The translations under genes were made by a program, and so were the position numbers. From contig CAXKVR010000138.1 of assembly GCA_964058845.1 (NCBI GenBank), positions 496,001 through 560,000 on the forward strand: a DNA stretch of 64,000 nucleotides. The letters are read 5' to 3'. Shown piece after piece: positions 23,026 to 33,556 of this stretch. This stretch comes from Carex sylvatica (Eukaryota > Streptophyta > Magnoliopsida > Poales > Cyperaceae). The notes beneath the pieces were generated by a model. That model was not told the DNA's origin, did no database searches, and saw only the letters and a list, made by a program, of their open reading frames with translations. Each line of letters begins with the position of its first letter. The stretch's first letter is position 1.

Positions 23026-23829
23026 AACTTGGAATAAATTCTGCACTTGAGACGTCCGTCAATTTGTATGTTCAAATGAAGGACTCAGTATACGAGCTGT
23101 AGTATGTTGTTTCTGTCCGTGCTTTTTACTTTTTTATTGAAAGACTTAGAAAACAATGTATAATCGGCTCTTCCCTGTAGATCGTAAAAAAAAGGGGTAG
23201 ATTGAACCAAAAGTATAATATTTTTTAGATGAAGAATGTACTATTAGGTTAAAAGGGTATATTGAATGGGCATACCAAGTAAAAAAAAAAAAGTATACTC
23301 TTTTAACTAAAATTTGAACTTTAATTAGTTAAAAGACTATTTTGATATATAAACACATTACTCGTGAAGCAGATTTGTTCTAATGATTTAAATTTATTGT
23401 TTGAAATTATTTCAATATATTTTAGAATTAAGTTCATCAAAAAGCTAAATAAATTTATGAGCACCCTAAACGCATTGAAAATTGAATTTGTTGTTTTATG
23501 ATTTAAAGTTTGTATCGATCAGTTATCAGTTTATCACTCCTACAGTAAATGAATATTTGTACTTAAAAATTATAAAAGAATGTCAATTCGATTGTTAAAT
23601 AGAATTGTCACCGACAAATTAATGGCATTGAGTTAATTTTTCTTGTAACATCAAGAGGTTCTTCAATTTCTAATTTATTCCTTTACTTTTTTCTTATATC
23701 TAATGTCTTTAACTTTTTATTCTTGTTCTTATTTACCTACAAAATTAATTATTCAGAGCTAGTGAATCATTTAAATCTATAATTTGCAATAACACCCTTA
23801 CTTTCTTTTCCGTCTCCTTTGATAATACC
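23026..23829. other. AT-rich intergenic DNA, nothing recognised
   Basis: Only A/T-rich sequence with short chance frames; no element termini seen. Confidence 0.5.
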
Positions 23830-23837
23830 CTCATTTC

Positions 23838-24462
23838 TAGGGGTGTAAACAGATCAGATATTATTCGATTTCATCCAAATTTGAATTTGAAAAATTACTT
23901 AAATTATTCGATTCATATCTGTATTCTAGACTGTCCGTATCAGTATCTGTATCCGAAAAAATATAACAGATAAAGATATGGTAAGATTTTAACTATCCAT
24001 ATCCGACCATTTACACTTCTAAACTACAACAAATGTACTCTATGTTCTTAAATTGATTTATTAATATGCATATACATACCAATAATTTATTAAACTGCAT
24101 ATACATATATATTATGATAAACAATATAACATCATGACATAATTAGTGACTAATATTTTGATAATATGATATATGTTTTGTAACCAACAAATTAATTATG
24201 AAAAATGTTAGATCTAATTTATGAATGAAAAAAATATATTTAGATGTTATTCTTTACTAGAATGTACACTAATAATTTATTTTAATTATCTGTATTATAT
24301 TCATATCCGTATTCGTATTCGTCTGATATTTGATTTGTATCTGTATCCGTTTAATATCCGATCAGTATCTATATTTGAGACTATCCGTATTCGTACTTGT
24401 ATCCAAAAAATAATCATTAAATAAGAATACGGTTTGACTACGATCCGACCATTTAATTTCTA
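23838..24462. mobile_element. hAT-type MITE, family H1 (old copy)
   Basis: Left end TAGGGGTGTAAACAGATC. The interior matches the copy at 59758-60249: TTAAATTATTCGATTCATAT, CACTAATATTTTGATAATAT and TTAATTATGAAAAATG blocks in the same order. The right end has decayed (only a weak TAGAAATTAAATGGTCGG complement) and no target duplication can be defended, so this copy is older. Confidence 0.7.
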
Positions 24463-25439
24463 AATGTCAACATTAGCTTGGGTCCGCTAGCATTGGAGGA
24501 ATTTCTCTAAACGTGCCTCCATCGTGTTTTTGCATTAAAACTAAATCGTTAGAGACTTAGAGACCGAAATTTTTAAATATACTATAATCGAAAAAAAAAA
24601 CAAAATACCACAATTTTTTAGAATTTTGAAAAATAGTATGGTCTCATCTAGACAGAGCGGCTACTTTTCTCTGGGTCGCATCTAGATAAAGCGGGCCTAG
24701 CTAGAGTGCAGGCCGTTTCTAGGGGATGCGGCCACCCTTTTTTTTTAAGAGTTAGCAGATTTTATTGTTTTGTTGTTTTGATTTTTTTTGTTTTGAAAAT
24801 AGTTGTAGTTATAGTTGTGTATGGTATTTAATTTGAAAATCCTTTATGTTTGTCAAAATAAATATTATGTTGGAAATGTCATTTGTTAACTGCATATGTA
24901 CGAAGAAGTAGTTTGATTTTGTTTTGATTTAGAATATTAACTTAAGATACACCTAACAAATATGAAATAAATATTCAATACAATAAAAATACTCCTAAAT
25001 AATATTCTTCAAAATACTACAACAAACAAGCAATGCAATCACAACATAAAATTGACTACTAGATAAAAATACATTGCTTGCCTCTCTCTCAACCTAAAAA
25101 TTGACAAACAAAAATGTATTGTTATTAATAAGTCTCAATAAATTTTTTTAAGTTGGAATTTAATTTAAAAATATGAGTTAACTACCTCGTGCATCTCGAG
25201 CAGCTCTGTTTTGTTGTTCTTGTGTTATTAAGAATAAAATTAGTATTTTATAAATTTAAAATGAGTTTTAATATAAAAGACTATAAAATGAATAAACTTT
25301 TGAGTTTTTGAAATTTAGAGGGAGGAATACGTAATTCTGAAGTTTAGAGGGGAAATACATAATTTTAAAGTTTTTGAGGGGTACATGTGAAATTCTCTCA
25401 TCTTTTTTCTCCACTCTTGTTGACGTGAGAGGTGACTCG
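24463..25439. other. AT-rich intergenic DNA, nothing recognised
   Basis: One less AT-rich patch (24640-24740) contains repeated CATCTAGA and GCGGCYAC words but no frame or element. Confidence 0.45.
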
Positions 25440-25447
25440 GACAAGAG

Positions 25448-26008
25448 TAGAGATGGCAAAAAAGCTCAATTGACCCGCCGGCCTGATCTTATCTGCCCGG
25501 CCCGCCCTTTACCCGGTCGGCCTGACACTATGATGGGTGAGGTAAGGGCGGGCCTAGAGCTAGGCCTGGGCTTATGTCGAAGCCTACAGGCAGCCCATAG
25601 GCCTTTATGTTAAAAAAAAAAAGCAGACTAGCCACCTTTATTTGCTATTAAATTTTAAATTATTTTGATACTCCAATAGCAAAATCACATTGTTATTTGT
25701 TATTAAACTACGAATTATTATTTTTTCATTAGAAAAATCACATTATGAATTATTTTATTTCTTGTACGGTTCATTTAATGTGGTTGAATATGGATGGGCT
25801 AGCAGGTATAGGAGGGCTAGGCAGACCCATGGGCTGGGACAGGCAAGGTCGGGCAGACATGGGCTTGGAGGAAAGGCCCATGAACGGACCGGACATAAAT
25901 TTTCAAGCCCATCAGATTGGGCCGAGTAGGCGGGCCATCAGTTTTTAACGGGCAGATCGGGTATGGGCTTAGTAAAATACCCGTGGACTCGGCCCATTGC
26001 TATTTCTA
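25448..26008. mobile_element. hAT-type MITE, family H2
   Basis: Left end TAGAGATGGCAA, right end complement TAGAAATAGCAATGGGCC, with a perfect 8-bp target duplication GACAAGAG at 25440-25447 and 26009-26016. Both arms are GC-rich with GGGC/GCCC words, which produce the long chance frames here. Confidence 0.9.
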
Positions 26009-26218
26009 GACAAGAGCAAAGGAAAGAAGACAAAGGGAGAGTCAGAAAAGAAATTAACATTAGCCCGCTTTGGGCATACGCACTGGGCTTGAACTTTTTG
26101 AAATTAACTTGACTATCAGTCTCCTGACACTTTTAAAAATATCCAAAAAAAATAAATTATTAAAAATAACCAGGGTCCTTCCAAAATTTTAAAAATATTC
26201 AAAACGGGAAAAAAATTT

Positions 26219-26365
26219 GCGTCTCTGAATAAAAATTCAGAAGAGCGAAATAAATCCGCGTCCCCAAATAAAAATTTGAAAGAGCGGAATAAATCCACGT
26301 CCCCGAATAAAAATTTAGAAGAGCGGAATAAATCTGCGTCCCCGAATAAAAATTCAGAAAAGCAG
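26219..26365. repeat. 39-bp tandem repeats in the left arm of the second MULE
   Basis: Three full units and part of a fourth, each like GCGTCCCCGAATAAAAATTC followed by AGAAGAGCGGAATAAATCC. The right arm holds a shorter, more diverged version, so the two arms have changed independently. Confidence 0.9.
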
Positions 26366-26772
26366 CCCTTTTTAATCCAAAATTTTAAAACTCGTTCATT
26401 TAGGATTTTTAGATAATTAATTGAATATATAAAATTATAAAGGAAATCGAAATTATTAGAATCTTAAATTGAGAAATAAATATACGAATTATATGTACAA
26501 ATATAATTACAAAAATTTACGAACTTTCGATTTGAATTTATGAAAGAAACGAAATTTAAACAAATTAAATGAAACCATATTAAAATTTTGAATTGTTTGG
26601 ACCTTTGGATTAAATAAATAATTTGTATGAATAAATAAATAATTGAATTCTAAATAAGAGTATAATTATACAAAATTATTCGTATAAATAAATTATGGAA
26701 TTTATAAAACTAGTTCATTCCAAAATTTTAGAGATTTAATCGAATGTATATAATTATATAAATTTTAGAGAT

Positions 26773-27893
26773 TTAATCACAAGCCATAACAGGTGGCGCA
26801 TCGGGCTCGTCCGCTTGTACTCTACGGCAATTAATTTCCTCTCTGGCGCCTCGCAGCATGGTGACTAGCTTTGCCTCCTGACCGTGGCTCTCAATGCAAG
26901 GGGCAACCAAGTTCAACATCGCATGCCCAAAAGCTATGTAGCCACGCTTTCCAAGACAAATGATTGATCGCCCGGTACCTTTAAGCGCTACTAGCAGCTA
27001 AAAAAAAATCAAAGTTAGATAAAAAAAAAGTTAGGAAAAGAGATAAGGGTGAACAAAAATTGTGTTGTTTTAGGTGCATTACTTACATCGCGAGCACTTT
27101 TCCGCCTAATGGGGGTAAAACCATCTTCTGTGAAGATCTTCGAGCGAAGAAAATTGCTGTAATCTCTCTCTAGATACACTAATGCCATGCAGATCCGCAG
27201 GTACCAAGCCTGATATCTCAATAGGGTAGGTCCTTGGAACTGCATCCCATCCACCGGCATCTGCCACAAGTTGGCACTCATATTCGCTGCCCTCTCGTAA
27301 TGTTCCGAGTAATGCAAACTCCAATCATGATCGGAGTAATTAGCGTGGGAGGTCCTATAATTAATATGTTAGTTGCAATGTAAAGGCTACAACTAATATT
27401 AAGTACAAAATGTTAAAAGAACATAACTTACTCGTACCCATGTAGACTCCTGATCACATATCTCGGGACGTCTGGATCTGCGGAGATGAGTGAATCATAT
27501 CCAAACTGACAGAGCACCCGGTCTGGATAGTGGTGCTCCACTATCCAGAAGCAAACCAAATGACCTTTGTAGAACCACATCTCCGCATCATCCCCTACAA
27601 TCTGTGGCAGATCACTCACATTGTATAGATTCTAGTACGAAGTTCAGATCACCTGCGTCTCACCCAGACTCTGAATCTGACTTCGGACCAGCCTGATACC
27701 TACTGGCCTTCTGTGAGGCTGGTTGGTGAACTCGTGCTTTCCGTGCCAATTCTTGCCAAATGCTGGGCATTCTGCACCATTGGGGTCTCCCCATTTTTGT
27801 GAGGCATTCGGTTCTGGTACCCCCACTGGTAGCCGTGACCATGACCAATGTTGCAGTAGAAGTACCAGCCCGTGTATAGTCTTACTTTTCGAC
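26773..27893 (-). pseudogene. Truncated plant mobile domain (PMD) gene inside the second MULE
   Basis: Three minus-strand exons are visible: 27893-27432, 27354-27087 and 26997-26773, with GT-AG junctions that keep frame. The translation includes LVLLLQHWSWSRLPVG, GAECPAFGKNWHGKHEF and FWIVEHHYPDRVLCQFGY, lining up with the middle of the intact PMD protein at 36511-39484. The junction after SARD matches the one after STRD there. The N-terminal half of the domain is gone and two stops interrupt exon 1 (TGA at 27644, replacing Trp; TAG at 27632). The final exon (ending EEINCRRVQADEPDAPP, VMACD) takes its stop codon from the left inverted repeat. Confidence 0.85.
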
Positions 27894-28531
27894 TGTAATT
27901 CAAATAATTCGTTCTCAATTTATATAATTATATACATTCGATTAAATCTCTAAAATTTTGGAATGAACTAGTTTTATAAATTTCATAATTTATTTATACG
28001 AATAATTTCGTATAATTATATTCTTATTTAGAATTCAATTATTTATTTATTCATACAAATTATTTATTTAATCCAAAGGTCCAAACAATTCAAAATTTCA
28101 ATATAGTTTCATTTAAATGGTTTAAATTTCGTTTCTTTCATGAATTCAAATCGAAAGTTCGTAAATTTTTGTAATTATATTTGTACATATAATTCGTATA
28201 TTTATTTCTCAATTTAAGATTCTAATAATTCGATTTCCTTTATAATTTTATATATTAAATTAATTATCTAAATATCCTAAATGAACGAGTTTTAAAATTT
28301 CGGATTAAAAAGGGCTGCTTTTTTGAATTTTTCTTTGAGGACGCGAATTTATTTCGCTTTTCTGAATTTTTACTTTTCTGAATTTTTATTCAGGGACGTG
28401 GATTTATTCTTTAAAATTTTAGAAAGACGCTGATTATTTTTAATAATTTATTTTTTTGGATATTTTAAAAAATATCGGGTCAGTCTGTCATTTCACGTAA
28501 AATTAGTTGGGGCCTTGGGGGAGGGGAATTC

Positions 28532-28698
28532 GCATCCTCTGAGATATCTCATATTTTGCGTGACTTTCTGAAAAATCTGAACCGTATAAATACGTACTGC
28601 ACAAATCTCAAAGCTTTGATAATAGGGCCTCGTTCGCTATCCCCGAATAGGAACGGGACACGTCGGTCACGCAAAATATGAGAAATCTCAGAGGATAC
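28532..28698. mobile_element. Small inverted-repeat MITE
   Basis: GCATCCTCTGAGATATCTCA on the left and the near-complement of GTATCCTCTGAGATTTCTCA on the right give arms of about 33 bp around a short spacer. No certain target duplication. It adjoins the second MULE but is separate from it. Confidence 0.65.
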
Positions 28699-28842
28699 GT
28701 ACTCGGGGAGAGGGCAGGCCGTACGAGTTCAGATCCAGTGCGGTACCTACCGGTGTAGAATAAGATCTGCATCGTTTTTTTTTATATATCTTAAATCAGA
28801 TTTCTATAATTCATGAGAAGCGTTTAAATATTTCATGTCTTA

Positions 28843-29388
28843 AGGGCTGTCAAAAAAGCTCACGGCTCGTGGCTCGCTCGTAGCTCGGCACTAGCTTGCT
28901 CGGTAGTGGATCGAGCTGTTAACGAGTCAGCTCAATTCTGGCTCGGACCAAAATAAACGAGCTGAGCCAAGGGTCAGCTTGGACCGGACCAGCTCGGCTC
29001 GTTAAGTTATAGTGGATTTAGGGTTTAGCCCTGTATAATTTTAAGTCTAGTCTCATTTTCAAAGGCGTAATTATGTAAAATTGATGTATTTTTGGTCTGA
29101 GAATAAAGGATATGAGATTCAGTTGCTTGAAGATGTGATATTTAGATGATTTCTTAATTTTTTTAAATGACTTTTCTTATTTTTATATTTTTTAATTTGT
29201 ATAATAGTAGTGCAATAAATTCCAGTGAGCCCGTCAGCTCACGAGCTCACTCGGGCTGGCTTGTCACGAGTGAGCCAGGAGTTTTTGGCTTGGATGACCA
29301 AGTCCAGCTCGCTCGGTTCAAGCTCGAGCCAAAATAAACGAGCCGAGCTAAGGTCCAGCTCGGCCCGAGCCAGCTCGTTTACACCTCT
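28843..29388. mobile_element. hAT-type MITE, family H3
   Basis: Left AGGGCTGTCAAAAAAGCTC, right complement AGAGGTGTAAACGAGCTGG, with a perfect 8-bp target duplication ATGTCTTA at 28835-28842 and 29389-29396. Both arms are packed with AGCTCG/CGAGCT words. Non-coding. Confidence 0.9.
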
Positions 29389-29396
29389 ATGTCTTA

Positions 29397-30024
29397 TCGT
29401 ATTTTATATTTTATATTTTTATTTTTAAAATTTAAATTGTCGACTATTTAACATAATATATATATTAAAATGTGTTTGGAGATCAAATTTTATATATTTT
29501 AGAAATTATTTATCATTTCAGAAAATAATAATTTTGTATTTATCTATGAAAATAATAAAAAAATTTCAAACAAATATAAAATTTAGTATCCAAGTATATT
29601 TTAATACAGAGGTCACATTGAACTGTTGGAATTAATAGTTTGACTTTTGAAAACAAAAAATATAAAATGTGAAATATAACAAAACATAAAAAATATGATA
29701 CATTTAAACTCTCCTTGTAATTAAAATATACATCGAATTTATTTTGATCCAGAGCTCATTCTACCTCGGAGGCTCGGAGGATATGCACCCCGGTCAGTAT
29801 TGTTCTTGTAACATTCACCGCTAAAGCTTCTTATTAATAGCTTTATTTAAAGTTTTAATTGTGCTGAAGATTACCAGCTTCTCCTCTTTGCCCTCCTTTT
29901 TCTCCTTTTTCAGTATCCTTTCACACAGCAAACCATTCAATCAGTAAGAAATTGCTGCATATGGTGCTCCAATAATCATTATATTTTGATATTAGTTATA
30001 TGAATATATTCAAGTATGATTCAG
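29397..30024. other. Intergenic DNA with a decayed palindromic MITE
   Basis: Between about 29445 and 29680 two arms around ATCAAATTTTATATATTTTA are inverted and resemble the MITE at 11444-11846. The ends cannot be set. The rest has no recognised feature. Confidence 0.4.
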
Positions 30025-30167
30025 GAACAATTCATAAAATTTGTGAATTATTTGTAAATAATTCGAAAACATTCGGGAAGAATTCAGAAACTTGTTTAAT
30101 TCACTTGCTCATTCGGAGAAAATAGATAATTCACAAATTATTTGTGAATTTGATCACTATGTTATAA

Positions 30168-31084
30168 CAGTGGAGAATACATTTTTAGAAACGCCACATC
30201 AGGATCGGTCAACCCAAAAAACGATACTGTTATCTATCAGGAACGGACAGAATCGGTTAACCCAAAGACGATACTGTTATCTATCAGGAACGGACAAAGT
30301 TAAAAGGTGACATTAAAAATGGATATTAGGAACGGTCATTTATAAATGACCGTTTCTGATTGTTGTTTATAAAAAAATGTTCCTGTTTGTTACCTATTAG
30401 GAAGTATTAGTGGAAAAAAAGTAAAACTATTTAGGATGTGTTATTTTGTAATAATTTAGGATTATTGTAAATTTGGTGTACTTGAACTTATTTATTTGTG
30501 AAGTATATGTTGATCTTTTATTTCATGTTTAATATGATTCTTACATATTTTGATTTCTGTTTTATAGGAAGCAAAAATATGTGGTAGCTGGCCAAATAAT
30601 GATTTTTTTAAAATTAAAGTTCAATTTAGAAATGGCTATTTGTAAAAAATCGTCTTTGAAAATATCTAATCAGGAACGGCTACTTTAAAAAATCGTTCTT
30701 AATTGTATCAGGAACGGTGGTTTAATAAAAAGGTGTTCATGTTTGCTCAAATAGGAACAGTCATTTAATAAAAAGACGTTCTTATTTGTATAAACAAGAA
30801 CGCCTTTTTATTAAATTATCGTTCCTATTTAAACAAACAGGAATGCCTTTTTATTAAACTACCGTTCCTATTTGAACAAATATGAACACCTTTTTAAAAT
30901 CGACCGTCCTTGTTATAAAATATAGGAATAGTTGTATAAATGACTGTCATTGATTGTATACATAGAAAAGCCTAAACAACCGACCCTGATTAGAGGTACT
31001 ATTAGTGTCTCCTGGGTCAGGAACGAACATAGGTCCGCTCCTGTTAGGGATTTTTTACCGTTCCTGTTTCATGGTTCTCCACTA
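30168..31084. mobile_element. Multi-hairpin inverted-repeat element with AGGAACGG modules
   Basis: Ends CAGTGGAGAA and the complement of TAGTGGAGAA are flanked by ATGTTATAA and ATGTTATTA, a 9-bp duplication with one mismatch. The body repeats an AGGAACGG or GAACGGTNATTTAATAAAAA module in both orientations at least ten times, so many alternative hairpins can form. One is GGTCATTTATAAATGACC near 30335. No coding capacity. Confidence 0.7.
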
Positions 31085-31244
31085 ATGTTATTATGTTTTA
31101 TATTTTTATTTATCTTCCTTGCCATTGTAATCATTATATTATATTGTCACAGTTATTATTGTTGTTGTTATTATCATTACTTACTAAATATATCAAAATT
31201 CTAAAGTTTTAAGAAACAAGACAAATTATGTGAATAATTCATAA

Positions 31245-31370
31245 ATAATTCATAAAATTTGCGAATTATTCATAGATTATCCGAAAACATTCATTAAAAA
31301 TTCCAGTTAATTTGTCTATTCATTGGTGCTAAAATGAATAATTCATAAATTATTTGTGAATGTTGTTACT
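31245..31370. repeat. Direct repeat flanking the multi-hairpin element
   Basis: This block and 30025-30150 share TTCATAAAATTTG(T/C)GAATTATT, CGAAAACATTC and ATAATTCA(C/T)AAATTATTTG in the same order and orientation. They bracket the element at 30168-31084. Related GAATAATTC-rich sequence recurs at 32040-32280. Confidence 0.7.
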
Positions 31371-31528
31371 ATAATTATCATCAGCGTTTTTATTATTTTT
31401 TATTATACAATCTAAAATTTATTATTTCAACTAATATTTTATAAAATAATATTTTCAATGTTCAGAAAGCAGAATAATACCTATATATTGGTCTACAATC
31501 TACATAGCAAGTGGTGAGAAACTGAGAG

Positions 31529-31905
31529 GAAAGATGTCGATTTTTTTATTAACAAAAAATAAATTAATAAAATATTGAAATAGAGATATGTTTTGGTGAA
31601 ATTTCAAAATATAAGAAGAACGGGATGGTTTATTCCGTCTGACGGACGAAATAAACCACCACGTCCAGCTAATTTTGTTTCTAACCATGCAAATTCGCTA
31701 ACTAAAAAAAAAAATCTAGACATAATAGTTTGTCCCATCTAGTACCATTCATATTTTTTTCTTCTTCTTATGTTGTTCTTCTAACCCAAAAAAGAAAAGA
31801 AAAAAAATGAACAATACCAGCGGACTGAGTAGACCATTTCATTCTTCTTATATTTTAAAATTTCATTTATTTTAATATTTTATTTATTTTCTATTAATAA
31901 AAAAT
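31529..31905. mobile_element. Inverted-repeat relic related to the large MULE termini
   Basis: CGATTTTTTTATTAAC and the A/T block after it resemble the terminal repeat of the element at 32788. The complement of its right end reads CTATTTTTTATTAATAG. Both arms carry AAAATATAAGAAGAA followed by an ATGG block. The target duplication is lost. Probably a deletion derivative of a sister family. Confidence 0.55.
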
Positions 31906-32777
31906 AGGAGGGTCTTACGGTACTTGTGTTGTGGATGTGTCATGTATATGTAAGTATAGTGACAAGATATCTGAATTATATCCGAATAATTTTTTTTTGG
32001 GGTGATGCCGAACCGAACGTCAAATTATTCGGTTGATCAGACTTTAACCAAATTAAACCTGAATAATTCGAAAATTTTACGAACTTTTTCCAAAATTTAC
32101 GAATTTTTCATGAATTTTTCCCGAATTTTTTCAAGAATAATTATTTTTCTTTGGTTTTTTTTTTTGCTCCCTTGTAGCACTGAGATTTCTGATTCGGATA
32201 ATTCCGAATCATTTCCGAATTATACCCAAATTATTTCCGAATCATGAATTTTTTATCTCGCCGAACTGAACCTGAATAATTCATTTAGCACTATGTATGT
32301 AAGAGGGCTATGCTCATCTAGTCATCTCTGCGGCAGCGAAGATGGACGAGGATTTTTAGTTACCGTGTTTTGAATAAAAATAAACAAAAATTGGTTTTTT
32401 TTTTTTTTTTTTGCTTGATAACAAAATTGATATAGATTCTGGAAAAAAAAAAAATTCACCAGGATGCAGGTATTAGTTACACAAAGGACAGACAGAGTGA
32501 GCAGCTATTAAATGCACAATCAATTTGACTGGACAGTTCTCCTCTTCAATTTTTGTTTTCGTTCAAAAGCGAATGAAAATATTTTTCATTAAATGCAGCT
32601 ATTAGATTGAACGGGACCCACACGAATCCCAAGAGTCGAATGAATCGAAGGATAAAGCTAGGCAGCTTGACACGTGAACATTCAAATGCAAGGCTTGATT
32701 CTCTCCAATTTAAACAGGTGGGACCCGCATGAAACGCGAATCAAAAGTTTTATCAATGAAAAATAAATTGTCAAAGA
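31906..32777. other. Intergenic DNA rich in GAATAATTC words
   Basis: At 32040-32280 the word GAATAATTC/GAATTATT is repeated many times in both orientations, like a decayed inverted-repeat element. No gene on either strand. Confidence 0.4.
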
Positions 32778-32787
32778 GGGATGCGCA

Positions 32788-33120
32788 CCGATTTTTTTAA
32801 TAATAGAAATTAAATAAATAAAATATCGAAATATGATACTGATTTTTTTTTTTTAAATGAGTAGAACGGAATGGCTGAGCCCGTCTCATGGGACGGGACA
32901 AATTATTCCGTCCCAAAATCTGCCAATTAATCAACTAACCATCATTAATCAAAATTAACAAAAAAAAAAAAAACCGGGACGGGAAGGGTGGACCCGTCCC
33001 GGAAATGAAAAAACGGAAAAAAAAAGAAAAAAAAAAAAAACGGGGACGGGAAGGGTGGACCCGTCCCAGAAATGAAAAAACGGAAAAAAAAAAAAAAAGG
33101 GACGGGAAGGAAGGAACCAT
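32788..33120 (+). repeat. Left terminal inverted repeat of the large MULE
   Basis: Pairs with 40345-40675. It contains two hairpins with the stem GGGACGGG/CCCGTCCC (32976-33000 and 33043-33067) separated by poly(A) runs. The poly(A) tracts make low-complexity frames that are not genes. Confidence 0.92.
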
Positions 33121-33556
33121 CCCAAACTATTATTAATAAGAGAGAAGTGAAAAAAAATTATCGACAGAGAGAGAAATAAAATAGAGACCGACAGAGACAG
33201 AAGTTCATCTGCGAAGAAAAGAAAAGACAGAAGTTCATCTGCGAAGAAAAAAAAGCTCCAGAGTTAAGGTAATTATTTTCAATAACGAAGTTGAATTTTA
33301 AATCGTTAACTTATTAATTATATTTTATGCTGCATCATTCTATCTATTGTAAAATAATTTAATTAATATTAGTTTTTATTATTGTAATAATAATAATATG
33401 TTATTTAATTATTATTTTGTAGGTTAATTTGTAAAAATAATTAATCATGTTAATGCTGAGGATTTATTTTGGTGGTGAAATACGACACGGTCGTAAAGGA
33501 GTGGAGTATAGTATTAGTCCTCGATTCTCATTAAGTTGGATCCAATTATCGATGAA

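Larger units (their letters stand above)
26125..28479. mobile_element. Non-autonomous Mutator-like element with long inverted repeats and a PMD fragment
   Basis: Left (26125 to about 26775) and right (about 27905 to 28479) arms are inverted copies of roughly 570-650 bp. Both include CAAAATTTTAAAACTCGTTC-type and TTGGAATGAACTAGTTTTAT-type blocks. TCAGTCTCC and TCAGTCTGT flank the element, a 9-bp duplication with two mismatches. The short internal region codes only for a broken PMD gene on the minus strand. No transposase is present. The arms differ from those of the 32788 element. Confidence 0.8.

Noticed and set aside
30168..31084. CACTA-type element
   Set aside because: CACTA words near the ends are not in terminal inverted position with a 3-bp duplication; the 9-bp duplication fits a Mutator-like origin better.
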